Shown: positions 11,186 through 23,500 of the stretch, piece after piece | Numbering within the stretch: the stretch's first letter is position 1 | How the letters are laid out: every line of letters starts with the position of its first letter | DNA from: Chondrosia reniformis | Taxonomy: Eukaryota > Porifera > Demospongiae > Chondrillida > Chondrillidae | Assembly: GCA_947172415.1 (NCBI GenBank) | Contig: OX359199.1 | Coordinates: forward strand, 5,267,384 to 5,331,383 | Length of the DNA: 64,000 nucleotides | Direction: 5' to 3' | Position numbers and translations under genes: made by a program | The notes under the pieces: generated by a model | Seen by the model: the letters and a program-made list of their open reading frames with translations, nothing else | What the model was told of the DNA's origin: nothing | Database searches by the model: none

Positions 11186-14100
11186 GCACCGAGTTCGGAG
11201 GTGGTGCATTATATTATAGTTCAAGTGAAATAAAGGATGAAGGGTGATTATGTGTGTGTACTGTATGTATTTATGTATCCACTGTAGATGAATATAGCAG
11301 CATATCTGGTGCACGAGGGGGCTGACTGTCTAGCCAGAGATACTGAGAATGACACTATACTACATTTTGCTTGCATGAAAGTAGTACCTCATGGCTCTCA
11401 TCTTTCCACAGTGGAGTTTCTACTTGTAACAAGTGCCATAAAAAGTATCAATTCCCGTAACAGCACTGGAGACACTCCTTTAATGGTGGCAGTGAGGTGT
11501 GGCTTTGCTGAGAGAGCAAAGGCCATCTTGAAGGCTGGGGCAGACCCTTTAATTGGTAACAACAAGAATGAACTTCCTTTGCATCGTGCATGTGGCAATG
11601 ACACACTATTGGAAGTGAGACATTTGATCCATTAATATCAGATGCTTGATATTTTAATAATGTAGCCATTTTGCTCATTCTTATACTATACAGTTGGTGA
11701 TGAGACTAGCTGAGGTAACCCCTGATATTAATGTACAGGATAAGGATGGGTGGAGTCCATTGATGTTTGCATGCAAATCAAAATGCAAGCTCACTGTTCA
11801 ATATTTGCTACAAAGAGGAGCAAATCCTTCTGCCAAGCAGGTACTGTTTGCATTATCCAGCTAAACATTTCTTATTATAGTTACCTGGGCTAGGGGTCGG
11901 CCATTTTAAATTTTCATGTCTAATAATGTTCCAATCCTCTTTAATTGTCTATAATGTTCCAATCCTCTTTAATTGTCTATAATGTTCCAATCCTCTTTAA
12001 TTGTCTATAATGTTCCAATCCTCTTTAATTGTCTATAATGTTTCAATCCTCTTTAATTGTCTATAATGTTCCAATCCTCTTTAATTGTCTATAATGTTCC
12101 AATCCTCTTTAATTGTCTATAATGTTCCAATCCTCTTTAATTGTCTATAATGTTCCAATCCTCTTTATTTGTCTATAATGTTTCAATCCTCTTTAATTGT
12201 CTATAATGTTCCAATCCTCTTTAATTGTCTATAATGTTCCAATCCTCTTTAATTGTCTATAATGTTCCAATCCTCTTTAAATGTCTAGGGTTCTGGGTTT
12301 TCAGCACTGTACTTAGCAGCCCAAGAGAATGCTCCTGAGATTTGTGCCTTACTTTTGGAATCTGGAGCAGACCCTAACGAGCAGGGAGGTCCTCAAAAGC
12401 TCAGTGCCCTGCACTTTGCAGCTCATTCCAATCACATGGCTGTTTGTTGTGTTCTGGTGGAGCACGGGGCAAACCCTCAATTGGAAGATGCTGATGGGGA
12501 CACTCCCATTTCCCTAGCTTCCCCTGAACTACATACTGCCTTGTTAAGTAAGTCTTCTATTATTTGTATACTCTTCTCCATAGAATACTTAAGAGATTTT
12601 GTTTTATTCTTCAGTTGCCCAAACAAAGTATTTGAACACACTTCGGCAAAGACAAAGAAATTCAACAGCCCAGAATGATCCTAGATTACGCCCACCAAAT
12701 GAATTAGAGGATTCTCCCCATAGTGAACTTAGTAATGATTCATCAAGAGAAGCTCAGAACAAGGAAACAGCTACAGGAGTGGATAAAACAGAGTCAGCCT
12801 TAGTGGAATCTCAGACGGCAATAGTAGGAAGTGATAACCTTGTAAAAGAAATAGAAGAGTTAAAATTTCATGTAAAAATGCTTGAGGAAGAAAGGCAGTC
12901 CCTTTTGAGTGAGATGCATAGCTCTCACCTAGCTACCAGCCATCCGACAGAGCCTGTAGCCTCAGGTTTAGACCAACTTCAAATTGAGTTCACCTTGAGA
13001 GACTATCAAACACTAAAGGTAGGAGCCTAGATTTAGTCACATGATAGGGGTATGACATTTACCTCTTCTGTGTAGAGGGAGAAGCTTGTATTCAGCAGTT
13101 CCTTTAAAGATGTCCATCTTGGTTGTTATCATGAGATGAATGTAACTGTAGTTGATGTGAAATGTAGTGAAAGCTTCAATAGTGGATTGACAGCCATTTT
13201 GTAAGTGTACTCCCTTCTATTATACATAAGTACATGTTAGGGAACAATATTATTATTTTGTGCGCACCAATCTACTAAAGGGAACAAAGGCCTGGGCCCT
13301 TATTCAAGGATATACAAAGGTCTGGGGCCTTATTCAAGGATATACACTTCTTTGATATGATCCAGGACATTTAAGAAGAATGTAGTGTAGTGATTTAGTT
13401 ACTTGATATCATACTAGTTACTGTATTTCTAATGTATTTTTAAAGTGCAGCATCTACTATATTCCTTTGTATCTTATGTAAATGTGAAGGAAGCTAAAGA
13501 GTCCCAACTTGGTGTCATGTCTCGGTATCTGTACTGACGAACCAGTTATCCACCTTGTGTGCGAGCCCATGCATTATGGTACTCTTAATTACTTCCTGAA
13601 GAATATGGATTTCCCCTTGGAATACTCTAAGCAGCTGTCTATTGTAAGCAGTCCTTGAGAAGAGTAGTTCCTTGTCTTTACTCTCCCCACCGCCCCTCAG
13701 GCTCTTGATGTGGCCTGTGGTCTGGCCTACCTTCATCGTCAAACAGTACCAATATTGTATCAGTACCTGCATACGACCAATGTGCTTGTCAACAGACATT
13801 TTGTGGCAAAGCTTTCACTGGAGGTTAGTGTCAGGCTGTCATGTGATGATCACATGTCACTTGTAATAACCTTGACATATAGGGTCTGCTGCAGCAGTCT
13901 GTGAAGAAAGGAAGTTCTGAATTTTCAAATGTCAGTTAATTTTACTATTTTTAATAAGGCTCAATTGATTATCCTCTTGTTCTACAGTTTTACTGTCCTC
14001 CAGAAATAATTGAAGGAACTTCCTCATTTTGTAAATCCTCTGATGTTTATATGTTTGGTAGGGATGGCTGTAGGGTGTGATTTGAAGCACATTAATCTCT

Positions 14101-14375
14101 TCTATCATTTTTTATCAATTTTAGGTCTATTCCTTTATGAATTGGTAACAAGAAGGGAAATCTGTTTTGATGAAGAAGGCAGACACCTGGATGAGCTCAG
14201 ATTCACATATAAAATAATAATGGGTGGACGTCCTTTAATTGAAGATACTTTGCCCCAAGAGTGTAACTCTTTGATTTGTGGCTGCTGGTCCCAAGACCCA
14301 ATTGAGAGATTTGAAATTAAACAAGTTGTATCTAAACTCAAAGAAATAACAGAGGAAGATTTTAATTGTAATTGA
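9719..14375 (+). CDS. Ankyrin-repeat protein with C-terminal pseudokinase domain
   Basis: Fourteen exons (9719-10379, 10465-10716, 10775-10831, 10896-11038, 11288-11614, 11694-11840, 12289-12547, 12615-13018, 13076-13200, 13490-13643, 13701-13823, 13883-13930, 13988-14057, 14125-14375) give 1006 aa. Residues about 30-620 hold many ankyrin repeats in two blocks (for example GWTAVKLAARKNLERCVEVL, GPLHWAAHKEYTEVALFLIE, LSALHFAAHSNHMAVCCVL). A charged linker and a short coiled coil (about 700-725) follow. A protein-kinase-like domain starts near 750. Key catalytic residues are lost: HRDLKxxN reads YQYLHTTN (863-870) and DFG reads LEG (883-885), while the beta-3 Lys (K779) and PPE (904-906) remain. 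It is probably a catalytically dead scaffold. Architecture recalls TNNI3K-like ankyrin kinases, but orthology was not established. Exons 9-10 give an unusually short helix C. Confidence 0.85.
11148..11185. repeat. (ATT)n microsatellite in ankyrin gene intron 4
   Basis: About 12 uninterrupted ATT triplets, preceded from about 11090 by a GT/GTAT-rich stretch. Intronic. Confidence 0.95.
11925..12286. repeat. 28-bp minisatellite in ankyrin gene intron 6
   Basis: Thirteen nearly identical 28-bp units of the form TAATGTTCCAATCCTCTTTA plus ATTGTCTA. The last unit (changed to AAATGTCTAG|G) supplies the polypyrimidine tract and the AG used as the 3' splice site of exon 7. Confidence 0.95.
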
Positions 14376-14503
14376 ATGTCATATTATAAAGCTGCTATGT
14401 GTTTTTGTATATATATAAACAGAATTAGAATAGTGTGGTTACAATCACTCTTGGAAAATTCTACAAATGTTCAATTAATGATATAGACTCTTATTTTGAA
14501 AAA

Positions 14504-17500
14504 TCACACAGTCGAAGAAACAGATCCCCTTCTTTGTACCATGACAAGTGATAAATAGGATTTGATCAACTTTGCAAGTTCATTCACCTAGCATATTTTA
14601 GGAAAGAAACAATTGAAATTGCAATAGTAATAGTCAATTACAAGTTTCTATAACCAGGATTAGAGAGTTGCTAGACTCTTGATTCATAACTGGTTATAAA
14701 AGCAGCTGCCAGGGTAGGTAGGTATGACTGACTATAGCTGCCATGTACTGTACATGATCAAATCTTGCTCAAACGACTATATATGTAATTGGCATATCAT
14801 AGAGCAAGGATTTCTTCCATGTAATTAGTACCTTGTTAGTTTCAAACAGCATTGCATCTTCACCAACTACAACTAATTTAAACTTATTCAGATAAGGACC
14901 ACCAAAGGATTCAATCCTACAAGGAAATTTAAAATATTGCACAATCACACATACGGACATACCCAATCACATTTAGTTTACTTACTCTTCATAAGGGATT
15001 ATTCTAATGGCTTTTGATTGGTTCTTTTCATAAATCTGAACACCAGTATAGCCAATAGCAAGCCAAATGTCGCTTGGAAGACGTTGATCTGATAGAACAT
15101 ACTACACAGACACATACATTAAGACATAATTAAATGGAGGAGAAACATTTAAGACTTGTAGTACAACTCTCATTCACTGAGCTGTATAACTACTTATCAG
15201 TTGACAAAAGATCCTTTGTACCTAAGGATTAGTAACAGCTATTTCACAACTCTGTAGTTGGACAAAGTTTTCACTTAAAAAACCCTTGTCCTTAAGGATT
15301 AGTAACTATGGAAACAGCTCTCTCACAACTCTGTAGCTGGACAAGGTTTTCACTTAAAAGCTATGTGTGAGTGCACCTTCACATCGTGTATGATGGAACC
15401 GAAGCCTTCCCAACTCTGGAGTATGTCCATGTACAGCTTCTGAGCTTCCTCTGATGGCAGCCCCTAGCACAGATAAACAGAATCTAAAAACAGCCTAATC
15501 AAGAGGGATTTACTCATACGTACTTGTAGTTTCTGCCACTGCTGAAGGATTAGAGACCTAACCTGGCCCATTTTAGCAGTTAAAGCCTCTTGTGAACGTT
15601 CTTCATCAGAGTATTCTATAAAAACATGGATTGGTTCAACTTATTTTGGTCGCCTCTTATACTAATTACAAAGCAAGTAATTAGACTCCATTTATACTAG
15701 TTAGTGGTGATTTCAATTTATCATGTCACACCTTTTCCCTTCAATCTGCTCAGAGTACCTCCTAGCCAGGTCTTACTGGCTCTACTAATGGACTCGTAGG
15801 TTTTAGTGATATTTTTGGCTCCAAGAAAGTCCTTCTGAGTCTCGGCTTCTTCCATCAGCTTTGTCCAGGGATAGAGTTGTCTCACGTCACTTCTACAGAA
15901 TGATATATAGGCATGGCTATAGAATGGTGTCCCCAAGTGACTCAACCCAACTTCTCACATTGAAGAGTGTTCCTGTGGATCATAGTCACTGTAGAGATAC
16001 TGTTGACGCAGAGCTCCCAGTTTTATTAGATTCTCTTCACTAGTTGGAAAGTGTCCTTCCAAAACTTGAGCACATCCCTACATGCATGGAAACGCGTTGG
16101 ACGATAGAATTTTACCTACGTAGTTTTAATTTGAGTCTAGGAAGAGTTTATCAGTCTAGTTGATTTATCTGTTTTCTTGCCTCATGCATATGCAAAAAAA
16201 TTTCAACATGCTACATCTATTCTAAAGTAAAAGGATATAGACCTAGCGAGCTTTGGAGGAGGATAAAAGAGTTTTCTTCTTCTCCACTGGGCCAGACAGC
16301 TGTTTCTGGGAATTCCACCCTTCATCAGCGACCCTGGGAGTCTTTGTTTTCTTTTTTGTTCTTTTGTGAGTCCTGGGTATATGTACTTTACATGCTTGGA
16401 CATACATATCCTTGCATTACATGCAATCGACAACCACACCTGTCTACTGTTGCATTACATGCAAACTGGTCATGAATCTACTAAGCAAACCTGTTCAAAT
16501 AGGAAGGTCCCTTCAATGCTATCTAAGGGAACTGCTGAGATACTTTTAAAACAGTGGATTTTAAAGAAGAGCCTCCATTTCTTAACAGTCTCCCCTTGCT
16601 GCTGCTGCTGCTGCTGCATCTCCTTTTGCTTCTCAAACTTGGCTAGCAAATCTGCCACACATGATCGGCCTTGAATGAATCTACTCTCTTCACCGCAAAC
16701 CTCAAACAGCCCAAACTTGTTGTGACTTGAACGGATTCCCAGGCCAAGCATTAAATTGTTGACAACCTGTAAATGAGAGGCAGGATTGCACAATAATGGC
16801 TTTACATTGCACAATTTAAAGCATGTAATAAACAACAGTGACACTGCACATATACGTACGTATACTTTATCTTACATCTTGGGCTGTTGTGGCAGAGTTT
16901 ACAGTAATTTTACACTCAGAATCTCCATAGGTATACACTACAGCAACCATTTCTCTGCATCCCTACAGTAGGTTACAGGAGAGAAAAATGACACAGAACT
17001 TACTTAGGAATAGAAGTGGGTAGAAGAGGGTGTAGGGGGCAGGGAAGGGAGGAGAGAGTGAAGGGAAGGGAGGAGAGAGTGAAGGGAAGGGAGGAGAGAG
17101 TGAAGGGAAGGGAGGAAGGGGGCAGGGAAGGGAGGAGAGAGTGAAGGGAAGGGAGGAGAGGGTGAAGGGAAGGGAGGAAGGGGGCAGGGAAGGGAGGAGA
17201 GAGTGAAGGGAAGGGAGGAGAGGGTGAAGGGAAGGGAGGAAGGGGGCAGGGAAGGGAGGAGAGAGTGAAGGGAAGGGAGGAGAGGGTGAAGGGAAGGGAG
17301 GAAGGGGGCAGGGAAGGGAGGAGAGGGTGAAGGGAAGGGAGGAAGGGGGCAGGGAAGGGAGGAGAGAGTGAAGGGAAGGGAGGAGAGGGTGAAGGGAAGG
17401 GAGGAAGGGGGCAGGGAAGGGAGGAGAGGGTGAAGGGAAGGGAGGAAGGGGGCAGGGAAGGGAGGAGAGGGTGAAGGGAAGGGAGGAGAGGGTGAAGGGA

Positions 17501-20500
17501 AGGGAGGAAGGGGGCAGGTCAATGAGAGAGACCAGAACAGCCTGAGAGGATCAACACAACACCAACCAGACAAGCAATGATTTCATTTCTTGAAGGGGGG
17601 TATTCCCTTTGCTTCGTTCTCTTCATATTCAACTGACAATATTGTGCAAACTTGGCTATCTCAGTGCCAGGGTATCTCAAGAGAGTTCTACAAATCCAGA
17701 AATACAAATACACATACATTCATGAATTAAGTACGTATATGATATGTTGTAACTCTCACTTTTTGATGTGCATGGTCAAATATCGTTGAATAGCTCTTTC
17801 TGGAATAAATGCACAAACCATACAAGCTAGTAGCTGCCAGGCACTGATTACCAGCTGGCTGTCCATGTCTGCCTCCTTTATAATGGCAGTCTGTTTTATC
17901 AACTGACAAAACACCTGCAAACAGAATATCAATTGTATTTCAGTGGGGACCCTTCTGTCAATGGTCCAACGTCCAGCCCACTTCTGGCAGCCATCTTAAG
18001 GGGCAAAAGTAATGGTGGTCTGTCAGTTTAAGTCAAAGAGCTCAATATTCTAAACTGTTAATCAGGAATTCTGGCCAATCATATAAATTCAAGTATGGTT
18101 GTAATGATAACAATTCAAATATTATATTTGATTGACCAGGTTCTGGAACCTAATGTATTTTTATTAAAAATTCCAGACCAGCTCTTTGCATGAAAATGGC
18201 AGACAGAAGATTTGGACCGGAAATGGGACTATGATCAGAAGAGATTAAAGATTTGATGTCCAACCTCTGATCTGAGATCCTGGAGGTCAAAACAGCTACC
18301 CAGGATGCTCTGGGCAGTCGGGATAGGATCTGTTAGAGCTCCCTGGCTCAACAGCTTAGTAAATATGTTGACAGCTTCAATGTGAAGGTTCTTGTATTCC
18401 CTGTACTTTTCCTTTGGTAAATTAGGTTTACCATATGGAAGGGCCAATAGGGGAGCCTTAATTGGAACTTTAGTGTGAGCCAGAATTGGATGAGCATCAT
18501 AAACTTTATCCCAATCTGGTTTGCGGGATTTCTGGGGAGACAATAAAGGAAGCATTTTGAATGGGTTTGTGTTGTGTGTATAGAAACTGCTCACAATAAG
18601 TGACAAAATAAGTCTCTCCGTCAATGTCTGTATTGGCTGGGAGCTGTCAATGGCATCTTGTAGAGCTATAATCCACTTGTTAGCTTCATCTAAATTCTTT
18701 GTACTCAACTCATGGATGTGTCTCCTTGCATGCAGCCTGATCGTGTAGTAACCAGATTCCTTGAACTCAGTTTCATTCAATGGATCAATTGAGCAGAGAC
18801 TATCCATAGGAAAAAGCAAGTGAAAAAACAAGAGAACGGTCTTACAAGAATAATTACCAGTTAAGAGTGATGGTCCCTGCTGAAGCCTCATTTGTGTCCT
18901 CGGAACGATAATATGTTAGCCCCTTCTCCGTTAGCACAAAGAACCTGCGACGTCTAATCCTACCTTCCTTCATCAGCCATCCTGGAGGGTGTGGTCGGAG
19001 GAGGGATCATAATTGAGCCCAACGTATAGTACCCATATATGGCTTAAAAACACAGTACCTTTCTCCAGCCAATCTTCCCTCTGCTGGCTCTCAAAGGCAG
19101 ACATTTTTCTTGGAGAGAGGGCACTAATCCATTTATGCATCACGTGTGGGTCATCAGCCACAAAATTATACACTCGATTGGCAGTTATCACGGCAAAGGC
19201 ATTTGGCCTATCAATACACAGAGCATAATCAGTATCACATGGGGATCATGTGATGGTCACATGATAGTCACACGGTGCCTACTTCTTTGGATTATTGATG
19301 GCCTGCACAGCTTCTATATCAGTTAAATAAATCGTTCCTATGGCATTCCTTGGATCAACTTCACTCTCCATCAAGCTGCGAATCTTCTTCTCAGACATGC
19401 TTCTGACAAACTTTAGTAACTCCAGCCACTCCCTAGAAGTCAGAATCAGGTATAGAGTTGAAGCAGGTGGAGTTACGTAGATCAAAGGCATGCAGCAAAG
19501 AGACAAATGCCTACTTTTTCTCTGCCGCACTGTTGGCTTTTAGCTGGAATGTCTTAGATGGAGTCACAATACCGAAACTGTGCTCACGAGAGGTTACTTC
19601 CTCAATTATGTCACTGAAGAAAGCATGGTTACCTAGGTGACCATACAGTTACCATGGTTACATTGCAAGACCATCACTTACGTAACATTTGCAATCTCAA
19701 CTATTCCCGAGTATTTTGTAGCATCTTCAATGGCATCTCTTTCGTAATAGCAGAGAGTTCGGTTGGGGTACATCACAAAGTACCTCTGTTTCCAGCTCCT
19801 CCTAAGAAACAAGAGAGAGAGAGAGGAGTCACTACCACTTGCCACAGGTGACAAGGTAGCCCTGTACCTGCTGAGAGTTCCACTTCCTCCCCCCTTCTTC
19901 CAAAGCCAGCCTTGTTTCAGAGCCTCCTACAATACCAGATGACATATTCACAACACACTCATGACATTAGTAGTAGCTTACCTGTTTCCCATGGAAAAAC
20001 ATGAAAGTCTCCTCCTTAATGATACACCATCTTCTTTTCCATCCTTGGTGTTTCATTGACAGGAAACCTTCAACAAAAAGCTCTTCACCACTCCAGAACA
20101 GGTCTGAGCCTGTCTCCACAAAGGTCTTTCTTCTTGTCTCATCTTCTTCCTCGGTGACAACAATCTCTTCGAGGTCCTCCTCTGGCTCCTCTTCCCATTC
20201 TGGTTCATCTGGTTTATTAACCATCATCTCCTCAAGCTCCAATTCTAAGATCTCTGCTAGTGCAGCCACCTCCTCTTCAGCCTCCCGACGAGCCCTCTCT
20301 TCATAAGCTTCCTGTTCCTGAACTGCTTTCTCTCTACGAGCCACTTCCTCTTGAGCAATACGCTCCTCTTCTTCATGTTGCCTAGCAACCAAAGCACAAC
20401 AGTAGTAGTATAGCTAGCACTATGTTATTCCATCAACTTTCTTACTTTTGCTCTTCAATTAATCTTAACTCCTCCTGCTTCTCCTGAGGATGACACAAAT

Positions 20501-23500
20501 TTCACATTTCACATTCAACTTACATTATTCCAAAACAAATCTGGAACATAAATACCTTATCTCTCTGCTCCTGCAATACTTTGGCTTTAGCTAAAGCCTG
20601 CTGTCTGGACTCTTCTTCTGCCTTCAGTCTCATTTCTTCTTCCTCTCGCTTCAACCTTTCTGCCTCTTCAAACTACAAGGTGACCTCATTGGGTAACCCA
20701 CTGCATCCATCACACCACTTCATAGACCTACCTGTCTCCTCATTTCTTCTGCCTCCTTCTCCTTCTGCTCTCGTTCCAAACGTTCTAGTTCACTGAGCAA
20801 TTAAAGAGCAAATGGTAACTCACACATACAGATTATACAATCTTGTCTATAGTTATACCGTTGTCTCTCCTCTTCCAATCTTCTCTCTTCTTCCCTCCGA
20901 CGTTCCTCCTCAATTCTCTTCTGCTCAAGGAGCTCGGCATAGAGACACCGGGCCTGTCTTCCTCTCTCCCACTACAACAGAGAAAGGTTTCATTCTAGTT
21001 ACAGATCTGATTACATACAATGAAGGATTATAAACCTTTTGGATTACAATGATGGCTTGTCTGACTTGGAAGAAGTGTCTCATTGCTAGGAAACGCTACA
21101 ATTACAACATTCATGTTATCACAAATGAACTTCAAAAAAGAGAAAAAATTACTAACACGAACAAACTTTTGGACAAAAATGATTCTCTGCCTGATTCTCA
21201 AGTAACGCTTTCTGCCAGAAAGAGAATATTTAGTACATCTTGCATTCAATCTCATAATAGTCGAAAGGGTATGTACACTTGTACCTCTGAATGACTGTCA
21301 GAACACAGTTGAAAATGATTTGGTAGATAACTCTAAGAGCACTATCTCTCTCCCTCTCCAACATCCTCTCCAAGTCCTCTCTCATGAACGCCTGTAAAGA
21401 CACACTCACTGGTATATAAATACATACAAACCTTTACAGTAGGTAGTAGGGGATCCCCAGAGGTAGTAAGGGGGATCCCCAGAGGCAGTAAGGGGAAGGC
21501 CCAGACAAACTGAGGAACTCACCTTGGTCATGCCTAGCTGCCAGTTCTTTCCTTCAGAATCGTACTTTTGCAGAATTCTATGGCAACCATGTTTAGAGTC
21601 ATTTTTACCAATACCCATGCTTCTTCCAAGCACATGATAGCGATGCAGAAAGTCATCAAATATTCTTCTGACAGGGAACCCAGCTCTTCTGATCCTGACT
21701 GTCTCCATCATTCCAGAGTACCTCAGCTGGTTGAGGACCACCTGAGGTATGTACCTATCGGCCATCTGGAGTAGAGGAGTGAAACAAACAATGTCATCAC
21801 ATGCCCACCACAGCACAGTCAAGGCTTCAACTGATATCATCTTTCTATATAGCAAGCTTTTAGGGAAAACCCTATCCATCTATGAATCTGTTTACCATAC
21901 ATAGAGTATTATGACAGCCTACTATGCACATTAAGGCAGCACCTGACTCAGTGGAAACTTTATTATTTTCATTTTCTATAATTATTCATGCCTAGATACA
22001 TTTCACTTATCAAGTAATTTTACAACCTTTTTTAACTTCAAAGAAGCATAAACATATAGCCCATAATTAGTGAACTCTGACCTTTTCCATATTTGGCTTT
22101 ATGCATCTCACAAAGTAAGGGTTGGCATGACCAAGGGTGGTCATCAGAGCATGAAGAGAGTCCTTGAACTGTGAGCTGACAGTGGCCTTCTTCTTAGCGC
22201 CAGCCTTCTTCTTCATGCTCATCCTGCGACCCAACCCACCTGCCCCTCCCACTCCAGACTGTTCCTTCAATTGCATATGATCAAACAGGTCATAGACATA
22301 GTCAGACCTATAGCATATTGACATGCCCACATTTATACAGTTACATTGGCATAGTAAGTACATATTTCCTTCAAACCTGCTGTCTTTAAGAATTTGCAGA
22401 ACATCGTCCCTGAAGTTGTCTCTGTTCTTCTCAAGTAGTCCATCCACTTCATACATTACCTCACCTGCATAGTGACGCACACCAAACTTGGGAACATTCA
22501 CCTTTGGCTTGATGTAGTAGGAGTTTTCCTGGAGACCAACAAACAAACAAGTAAATAAACAGCTAAAGGTTAGAAAAAGGTGAAATACTAATAATAAATA
22601 AGAATGGATAGGTGAGCAGAATAAAAAATATGCTACAAAAGAAACAAATGGCCGCCATGTTGGCATAACAACGGGAGTCATCCATGGGCTGGCTGCTCCA
22701 GACACACCTTGTGGGCATTGTGAAGCTTCTCCAGGAGTGTCTTGTCTGTTCCTTTGGGGAACCTGCTCTCCTCATCCAGCAGGGAGAGAACACCAAGTTT
22801 CTAAGTCCACACAACAAATGAAACCAGTGATGTACCAATGAACATGTAATCATCATTGTGACTATCATGTGATTATCATGTGATCATCATGTGACCCCGA
22901 TAGTAAAGTAAAATTACTGCTGCTTACCCTTTCAATGAGATCCAAACACTCTGCATTATCCACCCATTCAATGTCAGACCAGTTAATGCCTTCTCTAAAT
23001 AATTGACAAGAAACACATGGCACTCAACCGGTAATACTCTACTGTATCAAAATTAATAAATATGAAGGCAGGATAGTGGTCTGGCTACACGAGACTAGAC
23101 AAAAGACTCTCTTACTTGCTATACTCATGTTGCTCCAAAGAGAAGATGTGTTTGTTAAAGTATTCCTGAAGTTTTTCATTTGCAAAATTAATGTTAAACT
23201 GTTCAAACCTGTTCACCTACACAGTCAGTAAGTGCACATGAAATCAAGTACAAAGCCTAAAAAGCTACAATACCTATTAAGGTACTTATTCCACTATACA
23301 CACCAACAAGCAGTGCTCAACAAAATTACCGAAAAGTTTTCAAAGCCAAAAATGTCTAAAATGCCAACTGTAGCAAATTGCTCTCCTCCGACGATTCTTG
23401 CATTGATTCTCTCCAGGACCCATTTGAAGGCATTAGCATAGAGTGCCATTGAGAGGGAGTCGCGAGAGTCAGTAGCTTGCTCTATTGTCAGAGGAGTTGT

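Noticed and set aside
16246-16380. Lys-rich open stretch on the minus strand inside MYO10 intron 35
   Set aside because: Exon 35 joins exon 36 in phase and by FERM homology (FEQ then [10 protein letters not shown]), leaving no place for it. It could at most be an alternative terminal exon.
17004-17573. Leu/Pro/Ser-rich minus frame of 189 codons
   Set aside because: It is the translation of the G-rich minisatellite in MYO10 intron 33; the real exon next to it ends at 17567 with a GTTGGT donor.
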